A DNA stretch of 64,000 nucleotides from Prionace glauca. Taxonomy: Eukaryota; Chordata; Chondrichthyes; Carcharhiniformes; Carcharhinidae. The DNA is taken from positions 15,618,059-15,682,058 of the forward strand of contig CM075760.1 of assembly GCA_037974335.1 (NCBI GenBank), written 5' to 3'. Under the pieces are notes generated by a model. It was not told the DNA's origin and made no database searches. It saw only the letters and a program-made list of their open reading frames with translations. Below are positions 11,093-22,162 of this stretch, piece by piece. A program made the position numbers and the translations under genes. The first letter of the stretch is position 1. Each line of letters opens with the position of its first letter.

Positions 11093-14000
11093 ATGCCAGC
11101 TGATCGGATTCTATTTGTACTGTACATGATTCAATGCTTCTATTATCCCCTCCTGGCGATTATTGGTGTTCCGGGTAAGTCCCTGGCTGGAATTGTACCG
11201 GTCCAACTGCCACGGGAATTGGAGCAGGCAAGGGACGAAGCATTGGAATGTCTGTTGAATATGGGTGGGGTTTTGCAGTTTTGGGAAGTGTGAGGCTGTA
11301 AAGTCCCATCCCCTGTATTCAGTTCCTAACTCTAGAAAAGGTTGTTTAATTATATTGATTTTCTTGTTTTTTACTGTACTCGGTTTGTTGCTCTTGATGT
11401 TTCTGTTGAATCTATGTATCCAGTTATTAATTCTTTCAGCAACTGACAATTGATAATTGTCTGAGGGCCTATGGCTAGGATTTTTTTTGTGTGCTGTGAC
11501 TTTCCATAGACATGTGACCTCAAATATTATTCCTTCATGAGAAGAAGATCAAGGCAGAATCATTTTTTCCTTTTTTACCTGTTACATTTTACATGTAACA
11601 CCAGTTCACTTCTAATCACCTACCCATCACGGGGCCCCAGAATCCATTTTATTGATCATGTGTGCACAGCAGGATCTCACAGAGAAAACATATTTCATAC
11701 AATGTGAAATTTATTCATCAATGTCACAAGCATGCAAATAATAACATTGCAGGGAAGTTGATATAAAAATACCTGTTGGGATTCATCCTATTCCAAGAAC
11801 GTGTGATGTTTCTCTGGAAAGAATCCACTTTAAGCCAGTCCAGTTTCTCACAGCTCCCCAGTGTCAACCCTGAGTCTTGTAAATCCATTCTTCATCACAG
11901 CTGTCCTGTGTATATCATCACCTTCATAAATTCATTGGTAAGGCCAGGGCACTTGAGATGCGAAAGACCGATTTGATTTGGTTTGATTTGGTTTATTATT
12001 ATGTAATAAATATGTGATCCAAGCCGGGAATCAAACTCAGGTCCTGTGAGACAGCAGTGCTAAACATTATACCACCATGCTGCTGACTCAAGAACAGCTT
12101 CTTCTCTGCTGCCATCAGATGTTGTAATGGACCCACATCGCATTAAATGATCTTTTATTTCACACTAGTTATGGTTGCAACGTTACATTCTGCAGTCACT
12201 CCTTCTCTATGTACACGGTTACAGTGTTAGAGATTAAACTGTGGGGCCAGGGAGATGGTATCTGTGGACCTGTTGGGGAGGTAGGGGAACTATAGGATAT
12301 GAAGGCAATCTGGAGGCTGGAATTGATTCATACTATGACTAACTTTTTTGATGCATTTTATAATATAGGAGATACAGTGAAAAATGTGGTTGCTTAAGTG
12401 CCATACAAACAAAACATACTGCATTCAATCAGTTGGTTGGTACATGTACTCACACATTTTTAAATCTTTTTTTTCTCTGATGGAACAAGTGGGAAGATTT
12501 GATGTCCGTAGTGCACTATTCCTCAATTTGCTTTGTTGCTTTTGTGAGGCAACGGGAAGTTCAGACAGGATCAATAAGTGGAAACTTGGTTTGATTGATG
12601 GACTGGTCTGTATTCACCACGCTTTGAGGCATTCATACCAAGCTAGAATGTTCTTTATGGAGCGTCTGTAAAAGTTGGTGAGAGTCGCAGCTGAGATGCC
12701 ATGTGTCCATAAACATCTGAGAAAATACAGGCGTTTGTAGATTTTTTTTAATTATAGGGTCGTCATGGAGGAAGCAGGGAAGGTTGTCGGTGATCTGGAC
12801 CCTAAAACCTGAAGCTCCCAACCATTTCAACTTCATCCCACTGATGTAGATAGGGACATGTGCTCCACTATGTTTCCAAAAGTCAATTTGCTTTGTTGAC
12901 ATTGAGGAAGAGATTATTGTTGTCGCCCCAATTCACCCAGATTTTCTGTCTCTTCCTTGTTCTCGGTCTCATCGTTTTTTTCAGTTCTGACCCACTGCAG
13001 GTGTCATCAGCGAACTTGGAAATCCAGTTGGAGGGGAATTTGGCCACACAGCCACCAGGGTATGAGTATAGCAAGGGGCCGAGGACACAGATTTATGGAG
13101 CAGCACAGTTGAGGATGATTGTGGAGGAGTGTTGTTGACTGCCCTTAATTATTGCTGTCTGCGCGTCAGGAAGTTCAGAATCAAATTGCAGAGGCAAAAG
13201 CCAAGACCCAGATCATACACCTTGGATACGAGTTTGTTTTTGGAATAATGGTGTTGCAGGCTCAGTCGATAAACACAAGTCGGTGTTACAGGGTTGACTG
13301 TAGGGTCAGGAAGATGGCATTTGTGGCCCTATTGTGGATGTAGGTGAACTGTAGTGGATCCAGGCAATCAGAGAAGCCGGAACTGATGCATGCCATGACT
13401 AACCTTTTGATGCATTTCATAATATCGAATGTCAGAGTTACCGGGCGACAGTTATTAAGGCAGGCTGCTTGGTTTTTCCTTTGGTACTGGCCTTTGAGTT
13501 TTTAGCTGGTGCCTAGATTGGCAATCTTCCTACTGAGAGAGGACTCATGGAACGGGATGATCCAGTGGATCAAAGTGGGGCAGCAGCAATCGCATTGACT
13601 ATTATGGACGACAACTATTCTCTGAACCTTGAAGCTTTCATCCACTGGTGAGAGAAAACACGAGTACTTGTGCTCTGTGCCAATTGAGTGTGAGATTACT
13701 ATTTCTTCCTGTGTCCTATTAACGATGACCACAATGTTGTGGTCTCCTCTCCAGGGTACAGTTTCGTATAAATATAATAGAGATTCTGTGTTATCAAGGC
13801 ATCAGGATCTTCCTCTGCCAACTGTTAGTATTGTCCAGAGGCCAGGGTCAAACCAGCACTGTTTGGTACCAGTTCTGTTGCGGGACTTGTCACTAAGTTG
13901 TCTGAGAGACAACGGATTACCACCTACAGGACTCCAATCCGGGTTTTCTGTCAGGGTTCACTCCCTCAGCCTTCTTACGCTGCAAATCCTCCACATGGTA

Positions 14001-15304
14001 GAGAGCCTATTGAGCTGTAGTTGAGTAAGGGACAATGTTAAGGACTCCCCAGAAAGCTCTCTCCCAAATGAGTACAATTGTGTTGCTACAATGGAGTGGT
14101 TGGCACTGCTGACTCACAGGATCAGGCACACACATTCAAACCCAGGGTTGGTCAATGTCGATGTGGAGTTTGAAGATTTTCCCTGTGTCTGTAGAGGTTT
14201 CCTCCAGATGTTCCATTTTCCACTCACACTGCAAAAGACGTGCTGGATTTTATTTAAATAGTGATTTTATGTGAGTGTATATGTATTTCTTTCATTTTAA
14301 CCCATCCTCAGTCTAAATGATAATTTCTTTCCATGAATCATAACTAATTTTATTCTTTATTTCCCTTCTTGACAGTGAACATAATCACAATTGTGACACT
14401 GATGAGCAGAAACTGTGGTCTGTCCAAATGTGTCACTCGTTACCTGGTGGCCATGTCAGCGGGGGATCTGCTGGTCATTATTCTCGACTTGATATTGAGA
14501 CACATTCCCATTCTATATCCGGAACAGTTTTCTTTCCTGCTGTCGCTCCCCGTGTGTAACATCCACGCCGTCCTGCTTTATGCAGCCACTGACTGTTCTG
14601 TCTGGTTCACCGTCACTTTCACCTTTGATCGATTTGTGGCCATTTGCTGCCCCAAGCTGAAAAGTAAATATTGCACTGAGAAATCGGCGGCTGTGGTTCT
14701 AGGAACAGTGACGGTGCTGAGCTGTTTAAAGAACATTTTCTGGTATTTTATGTTACTAAGTAGATATTGGCTGTCGAATAACCCGTGGTTTTGTGATTTT
14801 ATACTGGATGCTGTTAAATCTGATATCTGGGGAACAATTGAGTTCCTCCACAACATTGTAACTCCGTGTGTCCCATTCGTGCTGATTCTGCTGCTCAATG
14901 CTCTCACTGTCAGGCACATTTTAGTGAGCAGCAGAGCCCGTGGGAGACTCCGGGCTCACAGCAGTGGGGAGAATCCCAGAGACCCAGAGATGGAGAGTAG
15001 AAGGAAATCCATCATTTTACTACTTGCTATCTCAGCCAATTTCATCATCTTATGGTCGACATTAATGGTTTATTCACTATGGATACGTATGTATGGCTTG
15101 GGCTATCAGTCAGTAAGGTTAAATCTTTTCGTTATGGAATTGGGCTTCATGCTGCAACTCACAAGTTGCTGTACAAACACTGCCATTTATGCTGTGACAC
15201 AGACTCACTTCAGAGAGCAGCTAAAAGATCTAATGAAATATCCTATACTACAATTGTTCAACTCAATTCACCCTCAGAGGAAACGACAAACACAAGATCC
15301 CTGA
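11093..15304 (+). CDS. GPR139-like class A GPCR (gene 1), two exons
   Basis: Exon 1 is 11093-11174, ending before gtaagt. Exon 2 is 14376-15304, after ttcttgacag. Spliced length is 336 aa from the Met at 11093. The phase-1 intron splits a valine codon inside TM1, giving AIIGVP|VNIITIV. Exon 2 encodes TM1-TM7: GDLLVIILDLIL (TM2), a TM3 ending FTFDRFVAICCPK (DRF instead of DRY), and TM7 with CCTNTAIYAVTQTHFREQL (NTxIY instead of NPxxY). Family knowledge: these features match the GPR139-like receptors expanded in fishes; the ligand is unknown here. The frame is also open upstream to a Met at 10829 through the 42-bp repeats, so the N-terminus is uncertain. Possible polyA signals (aataaa) lie near 15337. 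The 3.2 kb intron is full of retroposons. Confidence 0.9.
11983..13530 (-). mobile_element. mosaic of old LINE pieces with a SINE head, in the GPCR 1 intron
   Basis: About 11983-12010 is a tttgatttgg-type tail. About 12015-12090 is a minus-strand V-SINE head ('ccgggaatcaaactcaggtc'). About 12090-12230 is a LINE 3'-UTR match in plus orientation. From 12370 to about 13530 is a minus-strand LINE ORF2; the minus frame at 12883-13074 reads WISKFADDT, the RT active site. Segment 12235-12370 is a diverged duplicate of 13284-13430. Family: L2/Rex-like or another CR1-clade LINE, unresolved. Confidence 0.65.
14085..14245 (+). mobile_element. V-SINE fragment (degraded)
   Basis: tRNA-like head ('gtggttggcactgctgactcacag') followed by the central V domain in diverged form ('tgtctgtagaggtttcctcc'). 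The 3' part is missing. Confidence 0.7.
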
Positions 15305-15359
15305 CTCTTCCTGTTGGGGATTCATACTGTAAAAAATAAATAAAACTGTCTCACAGAGA

Positions 15360-15790
15360 CAGAAAAAGTGACAGATAAAGAGAGAGAGCAGTGTTAGCAA
15401 CAGTGAGAGTGATAGTGAGAGGGATAGATTGTCAGAGAGAGAGAAAAGCACAAGACATGGAGAGCAACAGTGATTGAAATAGTTTCTAGTAGGTACAGAA
15501 GCAGGCAGAAAGAGAGAAAGAACAGAGACAGAGAGAAACTCACACAAAGCAAGATAGATAGGGATAGAGAGTGGGGAAAATGGTGATATACAGTGAATGA
15601 GAAAGGGAGACGGAGGAAGATTGGAGGTTGTAATAAGAGAGTAGAGGGAGACAAAGGGGAAACATGAGTCAAAAAGTGAGGCAGAAGGAAACAACCAGAG
15701 ACAGAGAGACACAAAAATATAGAGACAGAGAGCGGGAACAAATGGAAAAAAAAAATGAGACAGAATGAGTACAATGGAAACACCAAGGAC
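15360..15790. repeat. purine-rich tract 3' of GPCR gene 1
   Basis: Imperfect gagag/acagag repeats directly downstream of the stop codon. Bases 15490-15790 align with 1-300, indicating that flank and gene were duplicated together. Confidence 0.75.
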
Positions 15791-15956
15791 AAAATTTCAG
15801 TATGTTAAAACTAAGACCTAAATAACCATGATTATTGTCTTTTCATATTTCAGTAGGTGTGTCTGTTGGCATCCCAGGATGGTGAATATTTCATCACCAG
15901 CATGGTTAATGTGGTGTACACTTGAAGTGCCACTTCATGTGCCAAGTATCTTGATA

Positions 15957-16115
15957 TTTGACTAAGTGCCTTTAAGACAGAGATAGATCTGTTCTTGGTT
16001 AATAGAGGGATTAGGGGTATGTGGAAAAGGCAGGAAAATATTAGCTATGATTGAATGGTGGAGCAGAATCGATGGGCCTAATTCTGTTTATATGTCTTAT
16101 GGTCTTATGCTCTTA
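15957..16115 (+). mobile_element. CR1 LINE 3' tail
   Basis: Contains 'gggattaggggtatgtgg' and 'gatgggcctaattctgtt' followed by a tcttatgg-type tail, the CR1 3' end without the upstream RT. Confidence 0.7.
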
Positions 16116-16499
16116 TTACACGATTCCAAGTGATAGGCTCTGGTTAATGCATGGGTAGTTGGCACTCAGCACTTTGTGGTTGATGATCAGAGTTTTAGAA
16201 AATTGTTGTGTGTGGCATTCTGAGAAACTGAGAATCGGATATTCATATATGGCTCCCTTCAATCTGAGAGACAAGTTAACTGCTTCTACTGCTGAATGAT
16301 GTTTAATATTCCTCTTTGCCAAAAGCTGTAGAATTGATCAGGATCAGCTTACAAACTTAGGAAAATCAGAATCAGGAGCAGGTTGTCTAAGGCTCCTCCA
16401 TAGTTTTTGGAACAAATTAGGCAGTTGGGTCGGGCACAGGCCAGATGAAAAGCTTGGAGTGAAGTCCAGTCCAGTATTCAAGGAAAAGTGGGCTGTGCA

Positions 16500-16680
16500 T
16501 CAGACGGGAAAGCATGGCCAGGGTGAGGCACATGGCAGATCAGAAGGCTAAAATTCATTTAATGTAATCAATGAGCCAGTCTGGTAAGGCAGATAAACTT
16601 GGATCGCTGATTAGCAAGTGCAAATATTATATTGTAATCACTGAGAAATAGCTAAAAGGAAAGCAGACTGATATCCAGCA
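16500..16680 (+). mobile_element. LINE ORF2 5' (endonuclease-side) fragment
   Basis: 'gagccagtctggtaaggcag', a diverged 'attagcaagtgcaaat' stretch and a 'gtaatcactgagaaa' stretch match the start of CR1-family endonuclease ORFs, in the order expected on the plus strand. It directly abuts the minus-strand CR1 piece that interrupts the neighbouring V gene. Confidence 0.5.
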
Positions 16681-16775
16681 CATCCCCCGTATCAACTGCA
16701 ATACTATCTATTTCACACCCCTGCACCCCAGTGTCCTCCTCAGCTACATTCCTGTCCCCTTGCGTGAACACCGAA
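16681..16775 (-). mobile_element. CR1 LINE internal fragment inserted in a V exon
   Basis: On the minus strand this matches CR1 5660-5775 ('ttcacgcaaggggacagga' and 'gaggacactggggtgcag'). Both ends are truncated. Its right-hand edge joins V-segment FR1/CDR1 sequence at about 16776. Confidence 0.85.
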
Positions 16776-17126
16776 GTGCTGTAGGTACATCCGATAGTCA
16801 CCGTTTCACCTTCTCTCCTTTTTAAAGACTGAGGCTGAGAAACAGAATCTCCATCACTCGGATCTGGAACGTGTTCAAGAAGAAGAAAAAAAGAATGATG
16901 TGTTGGATGTGCTGCTGAAATGATATTAACACTTTACACTCCAAGCGACAGAACTGGAATGATGAAGTAAAAATAAATAAAGGCGGAATTACTCAGCATC
17001 GACAGGAAACATCACTGCAGAGAAGCAGAGTTAATGTTTCAGATCGCGATAACATTTAACCAGATTGGAGTCATCCTTACTGATAAGAAACAGCCCGAAC
17101 ACAATGCAGACAGTGAGGAACTCCAT
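16776..17126 (-). pseudogene. TCR V segment, leader plus FR1 only, cut by CR1
   Basis: On the minus strand, a leader exon at 17126-17081 reads MEFLTVCIVFGLFLIS and ends before gtaagg. It has the 46-nt length seen in the intact V genes here. The V exon starts after 'cacgttccag' at 16863 and reads GDSVSQPQSLKRREGETVT, then IGCTYS with the first conserved Cys. It stops in CDR1 at about 16776, where CR1 sequence begins. CDR1 to FR3 and the recombination signal are absent nearby. The intron contains a short retroposon piece at 16975-17045. It was a TRAV/TRDV-type V by its DSVSQ FR1 start. Confidence 0.85.
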
Positions 17127-17390
17127 GGCGGCTGCAGAGCCCGGGGCTGTGACTAACCTTTAAAACTCCAAGCTCTGCCGGAACAGAATCTGTTTTTACA
17201 GTCACTTTCTGATCTCAAACTTCCCGTCCAATCAACAATTTACAATCTACCCGTCACAGATTGAGATAAGATTTCAATGAGTTTCAGTGATGGGCTGAAG
17301 CTCTTTAACCAACTGTATTAAATGTCTGAAAGTGGAGGTAGTCACTGAGTGTGTACAGTGTGTGGTGTGAGGGAAGAATCAGCTTCGCTG

Positions 17391-18350
17391 ATAAGATATC
17401 GGAGCAGAGTTAGGCCATTCGGCCCATCCTGTCCATTGCACCATTCAATCATGGCCGAAATGTTTAAAATCCCTACAGAATCATAACATCACTACAGTTC
17501 ACAAGGAGGCCATTCGGCCCATCGAGTCTGAACCTTCCTCAATCCTGAACCGAGCACGACAAAGATGTTCGGGTTAGGTTGATTGGCCACGCTAAATTAC
17601 CCCTTAATGTCAGGAGGATTAGGAGCTAAATATGTGGGGTTATGGGGCTAGCACAGGACCTGGGTGGGATTGTTGCCGGTGCAGGCTTCACAGGCCAAAT
17701 GTCCTCCTTCTGCACTGTAGGGTTCTATCCAACGATTCAACCCCACCCAGGCTCCATCCCAGTAGCGCCACATATTTACCCTGCTAACTCCCTGTGGCTC
17801 GGGTCAACTTGTCATTGCCAACCAACCTAACCCGCATATTTTCGGACTGTGAGAGGAAACCAGAGCACCTGGACGAAACCCACGCAGACATGGGGAGAAT
17901 CTCCGTGCAGACAGTCACCCCAGACTGAAATCGGACCCGGGTCCCTGGCGCTGTGAGGCAGCGATGTTAATCACTGTGCCACAGTGACGCCCCTGTGGGG
18001 TTTCTCAACCCCATTCTCCCACCCCGTCACCATAATCTTTGATCCCTTCACCAATCAGGAACCTGTCGATCTCTGTCTTGAATAAACTCAATGACCGAGC
18101 CTCCACAGCTTTCTGAGGAAAGGAATTCCGCAGATTCACCACCCTCTGGCTGAAGAAATTCCTCTATATCTAGATTCAAACGGGCCGTCATTTTACTCTG
18201 AGGCTGTGCGCTCGGATCCTTGTCTCTCTTACTAATGGAAACATCTTCCTCGCACCCACTATATCCAGGCCTTTCAGTATTCTATAAGTTTCAAAGAGGT
18301 CCCCCTTCATCCCTCTAATCTCCTTCGAATACAAACCCAGAGTCCCCGGA
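17391..18350 (-). mobile_element. CR1-like LINE 3' portion split by a V-SINE
   Basis: The minus-strand CR1 tail at 17391-17470 and its RT C-terminal block at 18001-18350 (complement of the VVNLRNS... region, 'cagattcaccaccctctgg') are separated by a SINE. Joined, they are contiguous in the consensus layout, so the SINE is younger. Confidence 0.75.
17470..17998. mobile_element. V-SINE copies nested inside a CR1
   Basis: A plus-oriented tail ('cagcacaggacctgggtggg', 'cctccttctgcactgtaggg') at about 17558-17730 is followed by a minus copy at 17760-17998, where the V domain and tRNA-like head ('aaacccacgcagacatggg', 'ctgtgaggcagcgatg') are clear. Confidence 0.75.
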
Positions 18351-18589
18351 TGGTTGCAGTTTTACTTGATCGGTTTAAATCTCTCACGTTGAATGTTTTT
18401 GTTATCCTTTATGTCGGCTTGTGACGGCTTCTCAAGAACATTAATCTCATTGTCATGTGCGTGACCTGTTCACACTGAACCCTTCTTTCTGAACGGTAGA
18501 TTTCCTAGGGTTGTGACTATGAATAAAACAATATATGGATTTGGATGCAGATCCCCTGAGAGACACAAATGCAGCAACAAAGAAACATA

Positions 18590-18800
18590 CAAGCTAAGAA
18601 ATGGAGATAAACGAATGGAAAGGTAGTGAGTGAATCAAAGGCCGGCATAGTGATAGAAGAAGAAAGATAGGTAGAAAGGAACAGGTGGAGATGCGGAGAG
18701 ATAAACACGAGGAAAGGAAATGACAGAAATGAGGCAGTGACAGGGAGATAAATAGTAGACCGACATTGAGATAAATGAGGGAGAGACGGGGACAGCAAGG
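18590..18800. repeat. purine-rich simple tract
   Basis: Imperfect gagata/gaaag units. Similar in style to 1-540, 15360-15790 and 26520-26830, with weak colinear similarity. Confidence 0.6.
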
Positions 18801-18839
18801 GAAATGGATGATCATACGGTGAATCAAACGGGTCAGAGC

Positions 18840-19135
18840 GGCACCATGGCGCATTGGTTAGCACTGATGCATCACAGCGGCAGCGAGCCGGGCTCAATCT
18901 GAACCTCGGATCACTGTCGGTGTGGAGTCTGCACCTTCTCCCCGTGTCTGCGTGGTTTTCTCCGGGTGCTCCGGTTTCCTCCCACAGTTCAAAAACGTGC
19001 TGGTTAGTTGCATTGGCCGTGCTAAATTCTCCCTCAGTGTACCCAAACAGGTACCAGAGTGTGGCGACGAGGACATTTTCACAGTAACTTCATTGCAGTG
19101 TTAATGTAAGCACACGTGTGACAGTAAGTAAATAA
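18840..19135 (+). mobile_element. V-SINE, variant with a different 3' tail
   Basis: Head 'ggcgcattggttagcactg', V domain 'tttctccgggtgctccggtt', then a distinct tail with 'acttcattgcagtgttaatg' and 'agtaaataaagtata'. A lone piece of this tail recurs at 31095-31170. Confidence 0.85.
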
Positions 19136-19592
19136 AGTATAAACTAGACGGGAACAGTTGCAGATCTGTAGACATACTACAGAGGGAGACAAAGAGAGGC
19201 AAAAGAACAGGCGGCAACAGAAACAGAGCTGAACACTCAGTCGAAAGGAAAATAATCATCGATTTAACTAAAGAGTGTAATCGGTACATTGTGAAATGTA
19301 TTCATTTTCTACAAACTGTGTCTCAACCAACAACACGTTCTAATCATATAGATACTATGCTGTGATATCATGAAAATACAAAACGTGAGTGAGGGCGTAA
19401 TAAATTGATTTGCAGTATAAATGATAGTTAGAACAAACCTAATGCAATTCCTCTGTTACTGCTCATCGGCTCATGTTGAATGTTGTGCTGTGTTATTTTA
19501 GTAACAGCCTGAACTCTCAGCCGAAATAACTGTTTCTGTTTATCAGTGCGGGCGCGCCCTCTGCTGATCACTGACTGGAACTCCCAGTCTGG

Positions 19593-19691
19593 GGTTTTTG
19601 TCCGGGGTTCGCTGTATCTCTGCACCAGTGTGGGCTTCATGGCACAGAAATACACGGCGCTGTCAGAGAGAAGGGTTCCGGCGATATTTAG
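19593..19691 (-). pseudogene. orphan 3' end of a TCR V segment with its recombination signal
   Basis: On the minus strand, 19691-19633 encode the end of FR3 (LLSDSAVYFCAMKP). A heptamer CACACTG (19632-19626), a 24-bp spacer and a consensus nonamer ACAAAAACC (19601-19593) follow. Everything 5' of this in the V is missing and replaced by unrelated sequence and a CR1 piece. It is a fragment but retains a recognisable signal. Confidence 0.85.
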
Positions 19692-19699
19692 AAATTCCT

Positions 19700-19985
19700 G
19701 TTTTGTTTCCTTTGTGCAAAACAACAGAAAATGTCCAGAGAAGGTTTGCTACGGTATTACCAGATATGAGCGGGTTTTCTGGATGAGCAGAAGGGTACTG
19801 ATGCTGGATTTGTATCTACTGAATTTCGAACATCGAGAGATAACTTTCTTGAAGCCTTAAAACCCAAAGGGGTATTAATAGTGTGGATGTGGAACGGATA
19901 TTTCCTCTTCCTCGTATTGTACCTGTACCAGATATTTCTTGGTCTTTTTCTTTCTCAGACTATATACATATCTGGGCTCTTTGTC
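19700..19985 (+). mobile_element. CR1-like LINE fragment
   Basis: Broken frame with NVQRRFATVLPDMSG matching the [12 protein letters not shown] block, then YLLNFEHREI (the SLERRRLR position). It abuts the truncated V fragment. Confidence 0.6.
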
Positions 19986-20218
19986 CTGCGTCTGTTCCTA
20001 ATATTGTTGCACTGTCCACGGGAGGGCGCTCTCTGATCACTTACCAAACATCACAGTCGCCTTCTGCAGTGAGTGACTTTTTGCAGATATAAAAATGGGC
20101 GAGGAAAATAAATCCCAGCCAATCGCATCACACCTTGCTAACGCTTTCAATTTCTCAAATTCTAGGTCCCGTTCAGACAGAGATCACTCTCCCTAATTCT
20201 GGAGCTCAGATTGGAACC

Positions 20219-20730
20219 ATGGCGGTGAAAATGTTCCTCACCCTGGTTATTGCTCTGATCCCAGGTCAGTGATTCTGATCATATATTGTAAAGTATATTT
20301 CAACCGTTGTACAATTTCCCTTTCCCAGCCCTCTGTGACTGTTGTCTCCTAACCCGCTTTGTATCCGATATTTATTTTCAGAGATGAACTATGGAGACTC
20401 AGTTTCCCAGTCAAAACCAAGAGTTGGAGCAGCAGAGGGTGACGATTCAGCAATACCCTGCAGTTACTCACTATCGAGTTCAGCTACACAACATTACCTG
20501 TTCTGGTATCGCCAGTATCCACACCGAGCTCCTCAGTATCTGCTCAGTGCCGGTAGTTATGGGTTTAACGAGACGGCTCCCGGCTTTGAGCATTTCAGCG
20601 GGAATCTGAACAAGACACAAAGCACTTTTCACTTGTCAATGAAAGGTTTGAAGATGACAGACAGCGCCGTGTATTACTGTGCACTGAGACCCACAGTGAA
20701 TGAGGCTCCCATGGGCCTCATACAAAAACT
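20219..20730 (+). CDS. TRAV/TRDV-like: TCR alpha/delta-type V segment (V-1), apparently functional
   Basis: Leader exon 20219-20264 (MAVKMFLTLVIALIP) ends before gtcagt. The V exon is 20382-20691, after ttttcag. It encodes a complete Ig V domain: first Cys in AIPCSYS, Trp in LFWYRQYP, and DSAVYYCALRP with the second Cys. The frame is open to the signal. The 23-type recombination signal is heptamer CACAGTG 20692-20698, a 23-bp spacer, and nonamer ACAAAAACT 20722-20730. V segments are joined to (D)J by RAG to make the receptor's antigen-binding domain. No J or C is in the window, so alpha versus delta use cannot be told. Confidence 0.92.
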
Positions 20731-20912
20731 AAAGCAGGTCGATAATCAAGTGTTCTGTGTCAGGAAAAAAAAAAGAGTCGGAACTAATCGAAAATGCGCA
20801 GAAAATGAAGGGGATAATACAACTTAACGATATTCCCCGCAGAGCTCACCCATTATCACTACTGTGAATTGTCACACTTGGCGATCATATTATTCCCGGA
20901 TCAAATCCAATC

Positions 20913-21126
20913 ATAGAACATAGAACACTACAGCACAAACAGGCCCTCCGGCCCACAAGTTGCGCCGATCATATCCATACCTACCAGGCCTATCTATAAC
21001 TCTCAATCCCATTAAATCTTACGTACTCATCCAGAAGTCTCTTAAAAGACCCCAGCGAGTTCGCCTCTACCATCACCGACGACAACCGATTCCACTCACT
21101 CACCACCCTCTGAGTGAAAAACTCCA
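20913..21126 (-). mobile_element. CR1 LINE 3' end, minus strand
   Basis: Starts at the 'catagaacatagaaca' tail complement, followed by 'caggccctccggcccac' and 'ctcatccagaagtctctta'. Same subfamily as 58150-58320. Its inner end abuts the palindromic element at 21127. Confidence 0.8.
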
Positions 21127-21345
21127 GCAGGTATTAGTCCAACCGATTTATTTGATAATATTCTCACAAGCTTTCAAGGGGGCTGCCTCTTCGTCAGGTG
21201 AATGGAGAGGCACCTGACGAAGAGGCAGCCCCCTCGAAAGCTTGTGAGAATATTATCAAATAAATCGGTTGGACTAAAACCTGGTGCTGTCAGACTTTTT
21301 ACTGTGTTTACGCCAGTCCAACGCCGGCATACCCACATCATGAAA
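21127..21345. repeat. palindromic retroposon with a 65-bp hairpin
   Basis: Arms 21136-21200 and 21211-21275 are reverse complements with a single mismatch, around a 10-base loop (aatggagagg). They are followed by 'ctggtgctgtcagac' and the terminal motif 'cagtccaacgccggcat'. Related pieces lie at 5045/7348, 54975 and 61358. Confidence 0.9.
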
Positions 21346-21445
21346 AACTCCACACAGGCAGTGGCCCGGGTCTGGAATTGAAGCCGTGTGCCTGGTACTG
21401 TGAGGCAGCAATGCTAACCATTGTGCCATCCTATCGCCCATAAAT
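21346..21445 (-). mobile_element. V-SINE head, minus strand
   Basis: Complement of the tRNA-like head: 'cctggtactgtgaggcagc' and 'aaccattgtgccatc'. Truncated copy. Confidence 0.7.
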
Positions 21446-21671
21446 GATTAAATCAATTTCACGTTTACCCTGATTTAGGAAAAAAATCCGCCTTAAGAAA
21501 GATTGATGGAGTGAGTTCTGAGGAAAGCGGTTAATGAGGCAGAATAAGTGATTATGTGGGTGAGAGTAGAGAGAGGGCAAGGAATTTAGAAATACGTTTA
21601 CCGCCAGGGAAGGAATGAGATTGGAAACAACTATATTAAATCATTAACTAACTATGATTGGTTCAGTGGTT

Positions 21672-22000
21672 ACGGGGCGGCCTGGTGCCACAGTGGTGAG
21701 CACTGTTGTCTCACAGTGTCAGGCACCGGGATCAATTCCGCTTCGGATCACTTTCTGTATGAAGTTTGCATGTTCTTCCCTTGTTTACGTGGGTTTCCTT
21801 TGAGTGCTCCTGTTCCCTCCCACAATCCAAAGATGTGCAAGTTAGATTGATTGGCCACGCCAAATTGACACTAGTGTCAGGAGATACGCAGAGTAAAATA
21901 CACGGGGTTGCTGGACTGGGGCCTGGGCGGAATTGTGGCCGGTGCAAATTCGATGGAACAAATGGCCTCCGTCTGTACTGTAGGGATTTTATGATTCGCA
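21672..22000 (+). mobile_element. V-SINE, nearly full length, upstream of V-2
   Basis: Head ('ccacagtggtgagcactg'), V domain ('gtgggtttcctttgagtgct') and tail ('actgtagggattttatga'). Its 3' edge against host sequence is identical to that of the minus copy at 24664, showing both descend from one insertion before duplication. Confidence 0.9.
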
Positions 22001-22002
22001 GC

Positions 22003-22010
22003 TGACGTCA
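22003..22010 (+). promoter_or_regulatory. CRE-like box upstream of V-2
   Basis: Perfect TGACGTCA about 150 bp before the V-2 start codon, followed by a CCAAT box near 22026. CRE-like elements are known parts of TCR V promoters. The inverted copy keeps a weaker version, TGACATCA, at 24655-24662. Confidence 0.6.
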
Positions 22011-22162
22011 GCTCAGGGAGGTGAACCAATCGCAGCTCTGAGAAACGCCCCCAGTTTCCTAATAATTGAAGCTGCCTTAGATCTGAGTTCACTCTGTGAT
22101 ATAGGACTCGAGGCAGCAACATATTTTAAACAGTTTCGCTGCTTACTGTCCAATCAGGAACG

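Noticed and set aside
11265-11453. 62-aa hydrophobic frame after GPCR 1 exon 1
   Set aside because: It lies in the intron, has no relation to GPCR TM sequences and has no counterpart in genes 2 and 3.
21136-21275. Rho-independent type terminator or microRNA precursor
   Set aside because: Context is a dispersed retroposon in a vertebrate. The arm length and repeat family explain the hairpin better.
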